Program-made: the position numbers and the translations under genes
Source: a virus
Length of the DNA: 23,056 nucleotides
Direction: 5' to 3' (one strand)
IMG/VR virus record: IMGVR_UViG_3300046519_000303
Location: 1 to 23,056 of that record
The notes under the pieces: generated by a model
What the model saw: only the letters and a program-made list of their open reading frames with translations
Told to the model about the DNA's origin: nothing
Database searches by the model: none
Shown: one piece after another, positions 15,337-22,963 of the stretch
Layout: each line of letters begins with the position of its first letter
Position numbering within the stretch: the stretch's first letter is position 1

Positions 15337-16664
15337 TTTTCGCTTAGCACCTGAATTTGCTCAATCAAATGCAACACTGGATCATTGTCTTTCAGTCGGG
15401 ACTTTATTCTTTCTAAATGCTTGGTTGCCTGTTTCTCCAAGCTATCTAGTTTTTGGTTCTTTGCCAGTTTTGCGAGAACTTTAAGGGCGGTCCTAAGTAA
15501 AAATTCATTACGAAAGCCAGGCTCTTCGAATACTCGTGATAACTGAAAGTCTGCAGATTTTTCTGAATAAGAATCAGGGTAAAACACCTGGTGATTTTCA
15601 AGGTTTATTACGCACGCCGCTTCTGCCTGTAAACCTGAGACCACTTGTGGTGAGTGTGTAGCAATAAAAAAGTGACACCCCTCATAGGACTTGAATATTT
15701 CTTGTAGTAAATTGATAACTTTGGTTTGCCATTCGGGATGCAAACTAATTTCTGGCTCATCTATACAAATTAGCGCATGATGACGCATAGAGGCCGCTAG
15801 GCCTATTAGCATTTGAATCATGCATTGCTGGCCCGAGCTTGCGTCACTAAATTTATGTTTATTTTTACTGCGCAGTGAATATAGTTCGGTATCCAGAACG
15901 CGTAAAAATCCGTTCTCAACTAATTCTATTATTAGCGGTAATATATGTCTAATCGCAGGGGCTGCTCCTGACAAGATATCCAAGTTAAGAGTCAATGGTG
16001 AACCTGGTTTGGCTTTAAAAGTCTTGTAGATTTTATCGACTTCTTTTAACCACATATCAAATTTAAAGTCAGGAGCTATTTTGTTTAGGCGTCTTTTTTC
16101 TCGCTCACGCCTTAGTTCAAATCCTTCAGCTATAGTCAAATTGAATGACGAGCGATAGCCCAGCATTTCAAAGGCGTTGGCTAGTTCAATTGAATGCCTG
16201 TCATCGTCAGCAAGATTCTTAATGACTTGCAAAAAGCTGCTTGACAATGTCGTAACGCCCGCGTGATCGTTTTTGCTTCCAGAAGCTCCTATATAATGGT
16301 ACTCGATACCCGATTCACTTATTTTACTAGTCGGTCTTGGAAATCTATCTCTCGCTCCGGTCGATACTGCGATTACGCAACTCGGACGGGTTTCGGAATA
16401 GAATGCGGGCAGAACATCACTAGACTCTAAAAGGTCATAGTGATCAGAAAATATGTAATTGCTCACGATCTTTCTTAGTAAACGACTCTTACCGCTTGCA
16501 TTACGGCCCGTAATGATAGTGAACGCAGTTTCGTCTCCATGATAACTATCATCACTCAACTGTATTTGTTTTTGGTCATGAATAATCGATGCAATTCGAA
16601 AATACAAAGTGCCTCCTGCAATTATTTTATCCAAACTTGCAGAATATACCACTGAGGATGTCAT
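15333..16664 (-). CDS. ptuA: ABC/SMC-type ATPase, PtuA-like (Septu-type defence)
   Basis: 443 aa. Walker A is GRNASGKS (residues 53-60), the ABC signature SSGQQ (276-280), Walker B LICIDEPE (298-305) with the following SLHPEWQ, and the switch-histidine ATHSPQ (H337). The long insert between Walker A and signature is charged and helical, as in OLD/SMC-like ATPases. Without a TOPRIM domain and directly upstream of an HNH gene in the same operon, this is the PtuA arrangement: a sensor/regulator ATPase that complexes with PtuB. The start lacks a strong Shine-Dalgarno (GTGATAGCC precedes it), so low expression is possible. Divergence from characterised PtuA proteins cannot be judged here. Confidence 0.8.
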   Translation of the reverse strand: MTSSVVYSASLDKIIAGGTLYFRIASIIHDQKQIQLSDDSYHGDETAFTIITGRNASGKSRLLRKIVSNYIFSDHYDLLESSDVLPAFYSETRPSCVIAVSTGARDRFPRPTSKISESGIEYHYIGASGSKNDHAGVTTLSSSFLQVIKNLADDDRHSIELANAFEMLGYRSSFNLTIAEGFELRREREKRRLNKIAPDFKFDMWLKEVDKIYKTFKAKPGSPLTLNLDILSGAAPAIRHILPLIIELVENGFLRVLDTELYSLRSKNKHKFSDASSGQQCMIQMLIGLAASMRHHALICIDEPEISLHPEWQTKVINLLQEIFKSYEGCHFFIATHSPQVVSGLQAEAACVINLENHQVFYPDSYSEKSADFQLSRVFEEPGFRNEFLLRTALKVLAKLAKNQKLDSLEKQATKHLERIKSRLKDNDPVLHLIEQIQVLSEK

Positions 16665-16943
16665 TTGGCTATCACGGCGCGCAGCTTAACTGAATCTGAA
16701 AAATTTTGATTGGACGATATGTATGGTCCGAAAGCTAAGTGATACGACAGACATCTGCCGTTTTATGCCTCTCACGACCGGCAGAGAGCGACCCTAAGCG
16801 GCTGGTTGCGATGGGCAGAAACCGACCAGAAGGAGTCATTGAGTTCCGGCAAAGATAAGGCGGTTCGCATTTATAACCCGATAACGCTTCTTTGACCTCC
16901 AGTCAGCTATGGTCAGCAGCCCGTAGACTAGAGGTTTTGCCTA
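16665..16943. other. Intergenic region with no gene; inverted repeats
   Basis: This 279-bp gap between two divergent genes holds no supported ORF. It marks the change from AT-rich cargo to higher GC. CTGCCG (16755-16760) and CGGCAG (16779-16784) form an inverted repeat, and the TCACGACCGGCAG segment recurs in altered form (TCACGACAGGCAG) near 18930. An imperfect GGAC-N9-GTCC repeat lies near 16714-16730 and could belong to the ATPase promoter region. No reverse-transcriptase-linked ncRNA could be recognised. Confidence 0.5.
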
Positions 16944-17477
16944 ATGAAACAGTTTATGACCTGGGCTCTCACGCTAGCCATGCTTCAAGTTACGCCAGTG
17001 GCATTCCCTGCGGCATCACCCGCGCCCAATCCAAAAGTCTTTGGGTGGGTTGAAGAGGGGCTGATTCAGCCGGAAAACATTTCGGTGAAAATCAAGCTGG
17101 ATACAGGTGCACTGACCTCGTCGATGGATGCCAAAAATCTGGAGCGATTCGAAAAGGACGGGGAGAAATGGGTTCGCTTCAATGTTGAACTTAAGGATAG
17201 CGACACAGGCAAAATGGTCAGCGCAGCCTTTGAGCGCAGCATCGTCCGAAACGTGAAGGTTCGCGGTGCTGGTGGAGCGGAACGACGTCCAATCGTGCTG
17301 ATGAAAATTTGCATCGGCAAGCAAGTCTACAACGAACAGTTTTCTCTCAATGATCGAGGGGAAATGAACTATCCGATACTCATTGGGCGGAACACCATTG
17401 AGCACCTGGGCCTTGTGGATGTCACCAAGACCTTCACGATGGAGCCTCATTGCGGTAAGGACTCATCCTCGAAATAA
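16944..17477 (+). CDS. Exported retropepsin-like aspartic protease (RimB / 'ATP-dependent zinc protease' family)
   Basis: 177 aa. Residues 1-24 look like a signal peptide (MTWALTLAMLQVTPVAFPAA). The mature part carries the aspartyl-protease motif KLDTGALTSS (D53) and the later YPILIGRNTIEHLGL, typical of PF05618 proteins. These were misnamed ATP-dependent zinc proteases and have a single-domain retropepsin fold. It is probably periplasmic; the substrate is unknown. AGAGG precedes ATG 16944. An MFS transporter follows 146 nt downstream on the same strand, so the two may be co-expressed. Confidence 0.85.
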   Translation: MKQFMTWALTLAMLQVTPVAFPAASPAPNPKVFGWVEEGLIQPENISVKIKLDTGALTSSMDAKNLERFEKDGEKWVRFNVELKDSDTGKMVSAAFERSIVRNVKVRGAGGAERRPIVLMKICIGKQVYNEQFSLNDRGEMNYPILIGRNTIEHLGLVDVTKTFTMEPHCGKDSSSK

Positions 17478-17623
17478 CGGGCTAACATGCACCAACTGCA
17501 TATCAGCGCCATTAACCAGATCTTCACGATCAACCCCGCAGCTATTTGGCTGCCTGGGCGTGGTGCTTGCAGGAGTGCGAGGCGATTTTGGATGCCTAGC
17601 CAAACAGGTTTTCGAGGGTCGAC

Positions 17624-18871
17624 ATGAAAACTACTGACAAGCCGGGCGATGTTTCAACTACTGCGCCAATCCAGAAGGCGTCAACCGGCAATGTCTGGCG
17701 CACCATGCCTGGCGGCATCTGGGCATTGGGCTTCGTCTCGATGCTGATGGACATTTCCTCAGAGATGATCCATGCATTGCTGCCGCTCTATATGGTCACC
17801 GTACTGGGTACCTCCGTTTTGGCCGTGGGGTTCATCGAAGGCATAGCCGAGGCTACGGCCTCGATCACCAAGGTATTCTCCGGGGCACTCAGTGATCGAT
17901 TGGGCAAGCGCAAATTGCTTGCGGCGCTGGGCTATGGACTGGGGGCACTGTCCAAACCGATCTTTCCTTTAGCAGGCTCGCTGGACTGGCTGATCGGGGC
18001 TCGCTTTATCGACCGCATTGGCAAAGGTATTCGCGGCGCCCCGCGCGATGCGTTGGTCGCCGACATCACGCCGCTCGAGATACGGGGGGCAGCTTTCGGA
18101 CTGCGGCAAACTCTGGATACCGTTGGTGCATTCCTGGGACCGTTGCTGGCGATCGGATTGATGTGGCTGACCGCGAACCACTTCCAGTCTGTGTTCTGGG
18201 TGGCCGTCATCCCGGCCTTCCTTGCCGTCGCGGTGCTGCTGGTGTTCGTTCATGAGCCCAAACAAGTGGAAGGGACGCGCCGGGTGCATGCGCCTTTGAG
18301 CCGGCGGGAATTAGCCCGACTGGGCGCTGCCTACTGGTGGGTGGTGGGTGTCGCTGCGGTGTTCACCCTGGCGCGTTTCAGCGAAGCCTTTCTGATTCTG
18401 CGCGGTCAGGCAGTCGGGCTGGCGCCGATGTGGGCGCCGGCGGTGCTTGTCCTGATGGGGGTGGCGTACTCACTGTCGGCCTATCCCGCCGGGGCATTGT
18501 CTGATCGTGTCAGCCGCGTTGCGGTGCTCGGCATAGGTCTGATATTGCTGATTGCTGCCGACCTTACTCTGGCATTCACGCCGGGTATCGGTGGCCTGGT
18601 CGTTGGCGTCGTTCTATGGGGGCTGCACATGGGGTTCACCCAAGGGATATTCGCCGCACTGATTGCCGATTGCGCGCCGGCTGAACTGCGCGGAACGGCA
18701 TTTGGCATGTTCAATCTATCGACCGGGCTGGCCTTGCTGCTAGCCAGTGTCATCGCTGGGGCGTTGTGGGACACGGTAGGCTTCCAAGGCACCTTCTTGA
18801 TGGGTGGGAGCTTTGCTGTGCTGAGTTTTCTGGGGTTGGGGGTGATCCAGGCAAAAGTTCAGGTTCGATAG
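17624..18871 (+). CDS. MFS transporter
   Basis: 415 aa, about 12 hydrophobic segments, inner membrane. The first segment contains SMLMDISSEMIHALLPLYM (DxSSEM at 43-48), and loop 2-3 has the MFS motif A GALSDRLGKRK (87-97). Another conserved loop is RIGKGIRGAPRDALVAD. A second motif-A-like GALSDRVSRV begins the C-terminal half. It resembles drug/efflux MFS proteins; the substrate cannot be assigned. GAGGG precedes ATG 17624. Together with the preceding periplasmic protease it may form a small efflux or stress unit. Confidence 0.88.
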   Translation: MKTTDKPGDVSTTAPIQKASTGNVWRTMPGGIWALGFVSMLMDISSEMIHALLPLYMVTVLGTSVLAVGFIEGIAEATASITKVFSGALSDRLGKRKLLAALGYGLGALSKPIFPLAGSLDWLIGARFIDRIGKGIRGAPRDALVADITPLEIRGAAFGLRQTLDTVGAFLGPLLAIGLMWLTANHFQSVFWVAVIPAFLAVAVLLVFVHEPKQVEGTRRVHAPLSRRELARLGAAYWWVVGVAAVFTLARFSEAFLILRGQAVGLAPMWAPAVLVLMGVAYSLSAYPAGALSDRVSRVAVLGIGLILLIAADLTLAFTPGIGGLVVGVVLWGLHMGFTQGIFAALIADCAPAELRGTAFGMFNLSTGLALLLASVIAGALWDTVGFQGTFLMGGSFAVLSFLGLGVIQAKVQVR

Positions 18872-19086
18872 CGACTCAGTGACTACCGATATCACGGCAG
18901 GTCCCTCTTACGTGGTCGAATGCAGGCCCTCACGACAGGCAGTTATTGGCCGAACGCGACCTGGCCGAACGTCTGCTTCTGCTGCTTGATCGACCTAGCC
19001 CACTTTTTCAAAAGTTGAAGCATGCCGCTGCGCTCAGGAAAGGAAGGCATCAACTCTACGATAGGTGCAGTGAACAATATGTAGGC
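18872..19086. other. Intergenic region, possible gene relic
   Basis: No supported gene. An open frame beginning near 18946 reads LAERDLAERLLLLLDRPSP and runs into the convergent membrane-protein gene; it has no ribosome-binding site and could be a fragment of a lost gene. The segment TCACGACAGGCAG near 18930 echoes one at about 16770. Confidence 0.35.
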
Positions 19087-19485
19087 TCAGCGAGTAATTA
19101 CTCTAACCAACATCACACTCGTTGCGCCCAGGAGCAGTGGGAACCAACCACCAAATGTCTGGATCAACAATTCGGGCAGGTCAAATTTGTGAGGCGGGAT
19201 ATCGAATGAGTAGTACCAATAGGCGATGATCGTAGAGAAAAATCCGGAGGTGATGTTCATGCCCAGTATCCTCAAGAGGAAGGGCTTGTTGCTGGTAAAG
19301 GCGAAAAACGCACCGCAAGTAAATCCGGAGATACCGGTAAGCAGCTCAAAGTTGAACTCTGGCTCCACAAACCACTGGCCAGCATTCAGACCGAACATCC
19401 TGCCGATGTACCAACCAGCTGTGCTTCCAAGCAGGATGGCTGGGAGGTATGGGGCTTTTGATCTCTTTGTTGTAGTTTCGAGCAT
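19087..19485 (-). CDS. Hypothetical small integral membrane protein
   Basis: 132 aa from ATG 19485 (an upstream in-frame ATG at 19497 gives 136 aa). The later start is preferred because TGGA lies 8 nt upstream, while the first has no ribosome-binding site. Four hydrophobic segments are visible: YLPAILLGSTAGWYIGRMFG, LLTGISGFTCGAFFAFT, ILGMNITSGFFSTIIAYWYY and GGWFPLLLGATSVMLVRVI. I do not recognise the family. It is convergent with the MFS gene. Confidence 0.65.
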   Translation of the reverse strand: MLETTTKRSKAPYLPAILLGSTAGWYIGRMFGLNAGQWFVEPEFNFELLTGISGFTCGAFFAFTSNKPFLLRILGMNITSGFFSTIIAYWYYSFDIPPHKFDLPELLIQTFGGWFPLLLGATSVMLVRVITR

Positions 19486-19505
19486 GCCAACGTCCATTTA
19501 AATGA

Positions 19506-19688
19506 TTATTCGTGCGCTTTCTTCAGCCCTTTCAAGCGTACATTCGCCCTTTTCACAGCGGCCATTTTTTCAGGCCGCTTCATGCGTTTCCACTTTCTGA
19601 TGTCTTCCTTGCTTCGCCCGCAGCTCACACACAGATCACCACTGAGCTGGCAAACTGAGATGCAGGGATTCTCGATTTCTTTAGCCAT
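19506..19688 (-). CDS. DUF1289 family protein
   Basis: 60 aa with the DUF1289 signature NPCISVC, then LCVSCGRS, then IRKWKRM. Four cysteines (two C-x2/3-C-like groups) suggest metal binding; function is unknown. The start is ATG 19688, preceded by AAAGGTGG, rather than a longer in-frame start at 19760. It begins 2 nt after the stop of the upstream gene, so the two are translationally coupled. Confidence 0.85.
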   Translation of the reverse strand: MAKEIENPCISVCQLSGDLCVSCGRSKEDIRKWKRMKRPEKMAAVKRANVRLKGLKKAHE

Positions 19689-19690
19689 TG

Positions 19691-20062
19691 TCAGCCACCT
19701 TTGGCCACACGTGATTGAGTCAGGCGGATTTTCCAGTCGCCTCCGTGAGTTCGCTGACACTCCTCCTCAGAGTCGAATCGGACGCTGTGGTCTGAAGGGA
19801 TTAGGTAGATATTGGCGTCATTCAACGCGATGGACGTCAACTCAAAGATGCGCGCCTTAGCGTCAACCAGGGCGAGCTTTCTGTCCGCCAGGGTCTCGAA
19901 TACCCAGATTACCTTCAGGGTTTCAGCCAACGCGTTCAGGTCAGCGATGTGGGTGAGCCAAGCAAAGCCTTTGATTTCACCCTTTGCTGTCTCGCATGCT
20001 TCCGTAAGCGTGGTTATCAACCGACGTTCGATTCGTGCCAGTTCACGTTTCCCTAGAGGCAT
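19691..20062 (-). CDS. Conserved hypothetical protein of a type often labelled 'Fis family regulator' in Pseudomonas
   Basis: 123 aa. It begins MPLGKRELARIERRLITTL and contains AKGEIKGFAWLTH and a C-terminal FDSEEECQRTHGGDW. Similar Pseudomonas proteins are often annotated as Fis family transcriptional regulators, but I see no convincing helix-turn-helix here, so that label is weak. ATG 20062 has AAAGGAA 8 nt upstream and is preferred over the longer 20083 start. It lies 39 nt downstream of dmeF on the same strand and may be co-transcribed. Confidence 0.7.
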   Translation of the reverse strand: MPLGKRELARIERRLITTLTEACETAKGEIKGFAWLTHIADLNALAETLKVIWVFETLADRKLALVDAKARIFELTSIALNDANIYLIPSDHSVRFDSEEECQRTHGGDWKIRLTQSRVAKGG

Positions 20063-20101
20063 TGCGGGTTCCTTTGGAGACAATGGTGGGGAGGCGCTTA
20101 C

Positions 20102-21022
20102 TCAGACAGGTCGAAACTCGACCGTCAGATGGCTGACTTCGTGAACCGGCTTGAGACGTTCACGAATGCTATCGGCGTTCGCAGTGGCCTCACCAAGGAC
20201 GCTGACGATGGCCGCATGGGCTTGCGGACCAACCCGCCAGACGTGCAAGTCCGTGATAGTGGCATCCCCCGGTTTCTCAACCAGTTCGCGGATTTCCTCG
20301 GCAACGTGTACATCTGTCTGATCCAGCAGTACTCCTGCGGTGGCCCCCATCAAGGTCCATGCCCAGCGCGCAATAACAATGGCGCCGACAATGCCCATGA
20401 CCGGGTCCAGCCACACCCAGCCGAGATACCGGCCGGCGAGCAATGCAGCAATGGCCAGAACGGAGGTCAGTGCGTCTGCAATGACGTGGACGTAGGCCGA
20501 TTTCAGGTTGTTGTCGTTCCCGTGATGGGCGTGGCCATGATCGTGATCGTGATCGTGCCCATGACTGTGCCCGTGGCCCAGCAGCAGGGCACTGACAATG
20601 TTGACGATCAAACCGGCAATCGCGATGAGCGTAGCGGTGCCGAACTGAACTTCCGTTGGCTGCAAGAGGCGCATGACAGATTCAACGCCAATTCCCAGGG
20701 AGACCATACCGAGAATCAGCGCCGAGGCGAATCCGCCCAAGTCTCCAACCTTACCGGTACCGAAACTGTAGCGCTGGCTGGAAGCGTGGCGTTTTGCGTA
20801 TCCATAAGCGGCCGCCGCGATGCCCAATGCGCCGGCATGAGTGGCCATGTGAAAGCCATCGGCCAGTAACGCCATCGAGCCCGTGATATAGCCAGCGGTG
20901 ATCTCGCCAACCATCATCACAACGGTCAGCGCCACAACCCAAAGCGTACGCTTGGCATTTTCGTCGTGTGCTGAGCCAAGGAACACATGATCGTGTGTGT
21001 AGTTGATGTTCGTGCTGTTCAT
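20102..21022 (-). CDS. dmeF: Cation diffusion facilitator, DmeF-type Co/Ni exporter
   Basis: 306 aa inner-membrane efflux protein with about six hydrophobic segments. The TM2 metal site reads LLADGFHMATH (D55, H58, H62), the DmeF form. TM5 has H179-x3-D183 (HVIAD). A His-rich cytoplasmic loop (about 150-167, GHGHSHGHDHDHDHGHAHHG) lies between TM4 and TM5. The cytoplasmic C-terminal domain includes ITDLHVWRVGP. ATG 21022 is chosen because AGGAA precedes it; a GTG at 21046 overlapping the dmeR stop gives 314 aa. DmeF exports Co(II), and in some bacteria Ni(II), using the proton gradient. The adjacent regulator gene confirms the pathway. Confidence 0.93.
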   Translation of the reverse strand: MNSTNINYTHDHVFLGSAHDENAKRTLWVVALTVVMMVGEITAGYITGSMALLADGFHMATHAGALGIAAAAYGYAKRHASSQRYSFGTGKVGDLGGFASALILGMVSLGIGVESVMRLLQPTEVQFGTATLIAIAGLIVNIVSALLLGHGHSHGHDHDHDHGHAHHGNDNNLKSAYVHVIADALTSVLAIAALLAGRYLGWVWLDPVMGIVGAIVIARWAWTLMGATAGVLLDQTDVHVAEEIRELVEKPGDATITDLHVWRVGPQAHAAIVSVLGEATANADSIRERLKPVHEVSHLTVEFRPV

Positions 21023-21042
21023 GAGCGTGTTCCTGGATACGT

Positions 21043-21318
21043 TCACTTGGAGTAACGGCGAATGGCTTCAAGAAGCTCCTCGACGCCTTTGTTACGCTCT
21101 TCTTCGCTGAGAGCAGGGTTCGCGACATGCTCCCGCGCGTGTTCCTCGATGATTTCCTCCATCAAGCCATTGATTGCTCCGCGAGTAGCGGCAACAAGGT
21201 GCAGTGTTTTGGCGCAATCGAGGTCCGACTCCAATGCCCGCTCAACGGCTTGGATTTGTCCGGCGATGCGTTTTACGCGTTTGAGAAGATCGTCTTTGTT
21301 CGCTGCAATGTGACCCAT
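21043..21318 (-). CDS. dmeR: DmeR, RcnR/FrmR-family Ni/Co-responsive repressor
   Basis: 91 aa, all-helical DUF156 (CsoR/RcnR/FrmR) fold. All four ligands known from E. coli RcnR are present at the same numbers: H3 (MGH), C35, H60 and H64 (EEHAREH). That favours Ni/Co sensing over Cu or formaldehyde. It should bind G-tract operators and repress its own operon with dmeF until metal releases it. It is the first gene of a minus-strand operon with dmeF, ending 20 nt before the dmeF ATG. Two C-tract sites lie upstream. Confidence 0.92.
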   Translation of the reverse strand: MGHIAANKDDLLKRVKRIAGQIQAVERALESDLDCAKTLHLVAATRGAINGLMEEIIEEHAREHVANPALSEEERNKGVEELLEAIRRYSK

Positions 21319-21321
21319 GGG

Positions 21322-21377
21322 ATACCCCCCCTACCTATACATTGCGAATGATAGGCATACCCCCTATACCTATGCAA
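21322..21377 (-). promoter_or_regulatory. dmeRF promoter with two G-tract operators
   Basis: On the minus strand TTGCAT (21372-21377) and TATCAT (21348-21353) are separated by 18 bp. ATACCCCC at 21357-21364 lies inside that spacer, and ATACCCCCCCTAC at 21322-21334 lies just before the start codon. RcnR-family repressors recognise A/T-flanked G-tracts, so both are operator candidates. Operators within the spacer and downstream of -10 would block polymerase directly. Confidence 0.7.
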
Positions 21378-21516
21378 GATTCGGCGGACGGAGGAATATC
21401 TGCGCGCCCTTGCGGGAAAGACAGACTTCAATTTCGAGCGGAGAGCGAGAGGATTTGGAGGGTCCGCTTCTGGCCGTTTTCTGTCTGTCCCTAAGGGCAG
21501 AAAATGGCCGATAGCA

Positions 21517-21726
21517 TCACTCCGGCGTCATCATCACAGCAAGCGTCATCTTAATGAATTCCTCATTCCGGTCGATCGCTTCCAGGGCGCCGCGCACGTT
21601 GTCAGCAACGTTGGCAGCACCTCGCAACTCTACCCAATTGGTAAGCTCCAGAATGGCCGCTTCGAGGGCGAGTTGGTTTTCGTTGATCTTGAAGAGTAAG
21701 GAAGGGAGCAGGTCAGAATGTGGCAT
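21517..21726 (-). CDS. Small conserved-looking hypothetical protein
   Basis: 69 aa, acidic and helical (LLFKINENQLALEAAILELT, then AIDRNEEFIKMTLAVMM). No signal peptide or known motif. The ATG at 21726 is preceded by GAGGA, which supports it as a real gene. The function is unknown. Confidence 0.6.
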   Translation of the reverse strand: MPHSDLLPSLLFKINENQLALEAAILELTNWVELRGAANVADNVRGALEAIDRNEEFIKMTLAVMMTPE

Positions 21727-21957
21727 CGCGAGTCCTCGATTTTGAGGTCAGCTTAGCAGGGAGTTTTAGGTCGGTGGAAAAGCTGATGGGTGAATTTCAA
21801 TCATGCAAAATTGGGTCAAACCGTACGCCAACTCATGCCATTTAAAGGCAGATGAACAAATAACACTTGATGTCAAAAAAGCCCTGTGGTCCTTTATTTA
21901 CATATAGTAGGGCTTTTTTGCTTTGTTGCTCCAACAATATCAGCGTGTGTTGGCCGT
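21727..21957. other. Intergenic region with a terminator-like hairpin
   Basis: No gene is seen. It contains the stem described at 21875-21919 and otherwise AT-rich sequence without recognisable promoters. Confidence 0.5.
21875..21919. terminator. Bidirectional terminator-like hairpin
   Basis: AAAAAAGCCCT (21875-21885) pairs perfectly with AGGGCTTTTTT (21909-21919) across a 23-nt loop. A-tract and T-tract ends allow termination on either strand; it would end the 254-aa gene's transcript on the minus strand. Confidence 0.7.
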
Positions 21958-22722
21958 TCAATTTTCCTTGGCTAGTAAGGCTGCGTTTTCCCGTAGGTCG
22001 CGCTCTTTCCACTCAGTGAGGCCAAGGTAGTACATTGCCAAAGCCATGCTCTCGGGTGTGTAGCGAGCGGGGAACGGTTGGAAATTTGAAACAAGGCATA
22101 GAACATCAACCGCTCCTATTATTTTGTAAAAATTGAGAGGCGCGCCGTAGTCAGTGTCAGTATACGAGCCATGCGTGATGCCATTTCGATTCGTTTTGTC
22201 GCCAAGGGAGTACTTCTCTGAGCCCGAGTAGAGGTATCGCTTGAGGTAGTGATCGAATGCGTCCAACATCGATTCAACTTCCTCATAATCCCCAAGCTTA
22301 AGTCTATTTGTCTCGTTTTTGGAGTAGGCTAGAAGTGCCGTTAGCATTGGCTTGAGCTCCAGTTTTCGGGCTTTACCGAGTCCAAATCGCTCGTGCAGCT
22401 GTCTGGCAGTCCCTTCGATGACGGGTACTAGTCCTGCGACTGCAACATGATTCAGTCCCAGGAAATGTGCTTCGATTGATTCCGAAATAATGGCTTTGTA
22501 CTGCTGGACAACTGGGGTTTCCGGATAGCGGGACACCACCATGGCGGCCAAATGTCCGGCCGTATAAATCTCTTTTAGTGCAGATTCAATGTGAGCCTGG
22601 CTGAGGTCTTTCGAAGTATGGGTATTTTTTATGATTTTTGAGAGTGTCCCGAAATTCACGAATGGCGGGATGAAAAAACCAATTTTTGCGAACTCAGTTT
22701 CGAATCCTTTGAGGCTGCCCAT
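21958..22722 (-). CDS. Hypothetical protein with HEPN-type RNxxxH motif, next to att site
   Basis: 254 aa, no signal peptide or membrane segment. An N-terminal helical region leads to a conserved-looking core, SIEAHFLGLNHVAVAGLVPV, and then NRNGITHG at 178-185, giving R179-x4-H184. The RX4-6H motif followed by Gly is typical of catalytic HEPN ribonucleases and abortive-infection proteins, but it is short and I do not recognise the whole family. ATG 22722 has AAAGGA 8 nt upstream. It is the last gene before the tRNA-Ser junction. Base composition is lower in GC than the tail genes. A toxin, defence or exclusion role is inference only. Confidence 0.7.
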   Translation of the reverse strand: MGSLKGFETEFAKIGFFIPPFVNFGTLSKIIKNTHTSKDLSQAHIESALKEIYTAGHLAAMVVSRYPETPVVQQYKAIISESIEAHFLGLNHVAVAGLVPVIEGTARQLHERFGLGKARKLELKPMLTALLAYSKNETNRLKLGDYEEVESMLDAFDHYLKRYLYSGSEKYSLGDKTNRNGITHGSYTDTDYGAPLNFYKIIGAVDVLCLVSNFQPFPARYTPESMALAMYYLGLTEWKERDLRENAALLAKEN

Positions 22723-22817
22723 GCGGTAATCCTTTGTAAGCGGGATGAATAGAAGTGTTCCAATCCATCATCGTATTAGTTTTTCGCCAAAGAGGTGCAC
22801 CCTCACCATCAGCCTGC

Positions 22818-22847
22818 TTAGGGCAAAATTAGGGCAAATTCAGGGCC
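22818..22847 (+). repeat. 11-bp-phased direct repeats near att
   Basis: TTAGGGCAAA occurs at 22818-22827 and 22829-22838, followed by a degenerate TTCAGGGC (22839-22846). The 11-bp period puts copies on one face of the helix, as in tyrosine-integrase arm-type sites. They lie about 90 bp from the tRNA fragment, on the element side. Confidence 0.5.
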
Positions 22848-22928
22848 GCTATAGTCCGTATTAGGCCACTGGAAAGGTGCTGAAGCGGCGTATTTACAGG
22901 GCAGTAGCGGCCTATGTGCACGCTAGAA

Positions 22929-22955
22929 GGGGTTCGAATCCCTATCTCTCCGCCA
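22929..22955 (+). other. attR: 3' fragment of a tRNA-Ser gene
   Basis: The sequence has GGGGTTCGAATCCC (T-arm), TATCTCTCC (3' acceptor strand) and GCCA. No matching GGAGAGA 5' acceptor strand or anticodon arm is found upstream, so this is only the 3' end. A terminator follows at once. This is what remains on the far side when an element integrates into the 3' end of a tRNA gene. The full tRNA should lie at the left end of the element. Confidence 0.8.
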
Positions 22956-22963
22956 TTACATGG

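Noticed and set aside
16665-16943. Retron-type ncRNA upstream of the PtuA-like gene
   Set aside because: No reverse transcriptase gene is present, and the inverted repeats are short and lie in sequence resembling common Pseudomonas intergenic DNA.
17487-17627. Small ORF (46 aa) overlapping the MFS start codon
   Set aside because: No ribosome-binding site and no recognisable protein pattern; probably the leader of the MFS gene.
18946-19209. Open frame starting LAERDLAERL
   Set aside because: No ribosome-binding site, and it overlaps the convergent membrane-protein gene; kept only as a possible relic.
22840-22955. Complete tRNA-Ser gene at the right edge
   Set aside because: The 5' acceptor strand, D-arm and anticodon arm are missing; only the 3' fragment matches.
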